In this document: in pieces, positions 5,395 to 5,444 of the stretch
How positions within the stretch are numbered: the first letter of the stretch is position 1
Layout: each line of letters opens with the position of its first letter
Assembly: GCA_027698105.1 (NCBI GenBank)
Contig: JAQERH010000067.1
Location: forward strand, 1 to 5,444
DNA from: Lachnospiraceae bacterium AM93-12TA
Lineage (GTDB): Bacteria > Bacillota > Clostridia > Lachnospirales > Lachnospiraceae
Length of the DNA stretch: 5,444 nt
Direction: 5' to 3'
The notes under the pieces: model-generated
What the model was told of the DNA's origin: nothing
Database searches by the model: none
What the model saw: the letters and a program-made list of their open reading frames with translations, nothing else
Position numbers and translations under genes: made by a program

Positions 5395-5444
5395 GTGCGC
5401 CCGGCGGCGCACGTCTCTAACTGGTGAAAGTCCGGAATCCGCCC
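5395..5444 (+). mobile_element. 5' end of a group II intron, probably class C (truncated by window edge)
   Basis: The sequence opens with GTGCG, the canonical GUGYG 5' splice-site motif, and reads GTGCGCCCGGC. A perfect 7-bp hairpin follows, GTGCGCC (5395-5401) with GGCGCAC (5406-5412) and loop CGGC. Then come GTCTCTAACTGGTGAAAGTCC (positions 5413-5433, key parts GTCT, GGTGAAAGTCC) and GGAATCCGCCC. This order matches the start of class C introns such as that of Oceanobacillus iheyensis as I remember it (GUGUGCCCGGC..., GUCUAUAGGGUGAGAGUCC). The position 7 bases after a terminator hairpin is the known target preference of class C. Only 50 bases are present, so the reverse transcriptase/maturase, domain V and 3' end are not seen. 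Whether the intron is intact or active is unknown. Confidence 0.82.

Overview
The window reads as a moderate-GC, low-redundancy stretch from an anaerobic Firmicute, most likely a Clostridia/Lachnospiraceae-type gut bacterium. This is inferred from strong AGGAGG-type ribosome sites, an extended -10 promoter, AT-rich intergenic DNA, a lipoprotein-type solute-binding protein and overall protein style. No marker gene fixes the genus. All convincing genes are on the + strand, in two transcription units, with a mobile element at the right edge.

Unit 1 (left edge to about 1348) is the tail of an operon that began before the window. It holds a PstB-like ABC ATPase (phosphate or related oxyanion uptake), then after 9 bases a small soluble HAD/P-type-ATPase-like phosphatase. 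It closes with a clear intrinsic terminator at 1301-1348.

Between the units, an AT-rich region (1349-1503) carries a plausible extended -10 promoter. Palindromes lie upstream of and between its -35 and -10 elements and look like an operator for a dedicated regulator. The regulator itself is not in the window.

Unit 2 (1504-5293) is a four-gene operon: a cysteine-rich DUF169 protein of unknown function, an SsuC/TauC-type permease, an NMT1/SsuA-like lipoprotein solute-binding protein, and an ABC ATPase. The three transporter parts make a complete importer of the nitrate/sulfonate/taurine/pyrimidine-precursor superfamily. The substrate cannot be read from the sequence. The ATPase is unusual for this class because it carries a C-terminal TOBE-like regulatory domain of the PotA/CysA/UgpC kind. 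The DUF169 protein as first gene suggests that it handles or senses whatever the transporter imports.

Unit 2 ends in a hairpin with a perfect 22-bp stem (5324-5387). Seven bases later, at 5395, begins what looks like the 5' end of a group II intron, probably class C, the class known to insert just behind intrinsic terminators. Only its first 50 bases are present.

The points most worth a second look are the intron-at-terminator junction, the DUF169-led transporter operon, and the palindrome-rich promoter.
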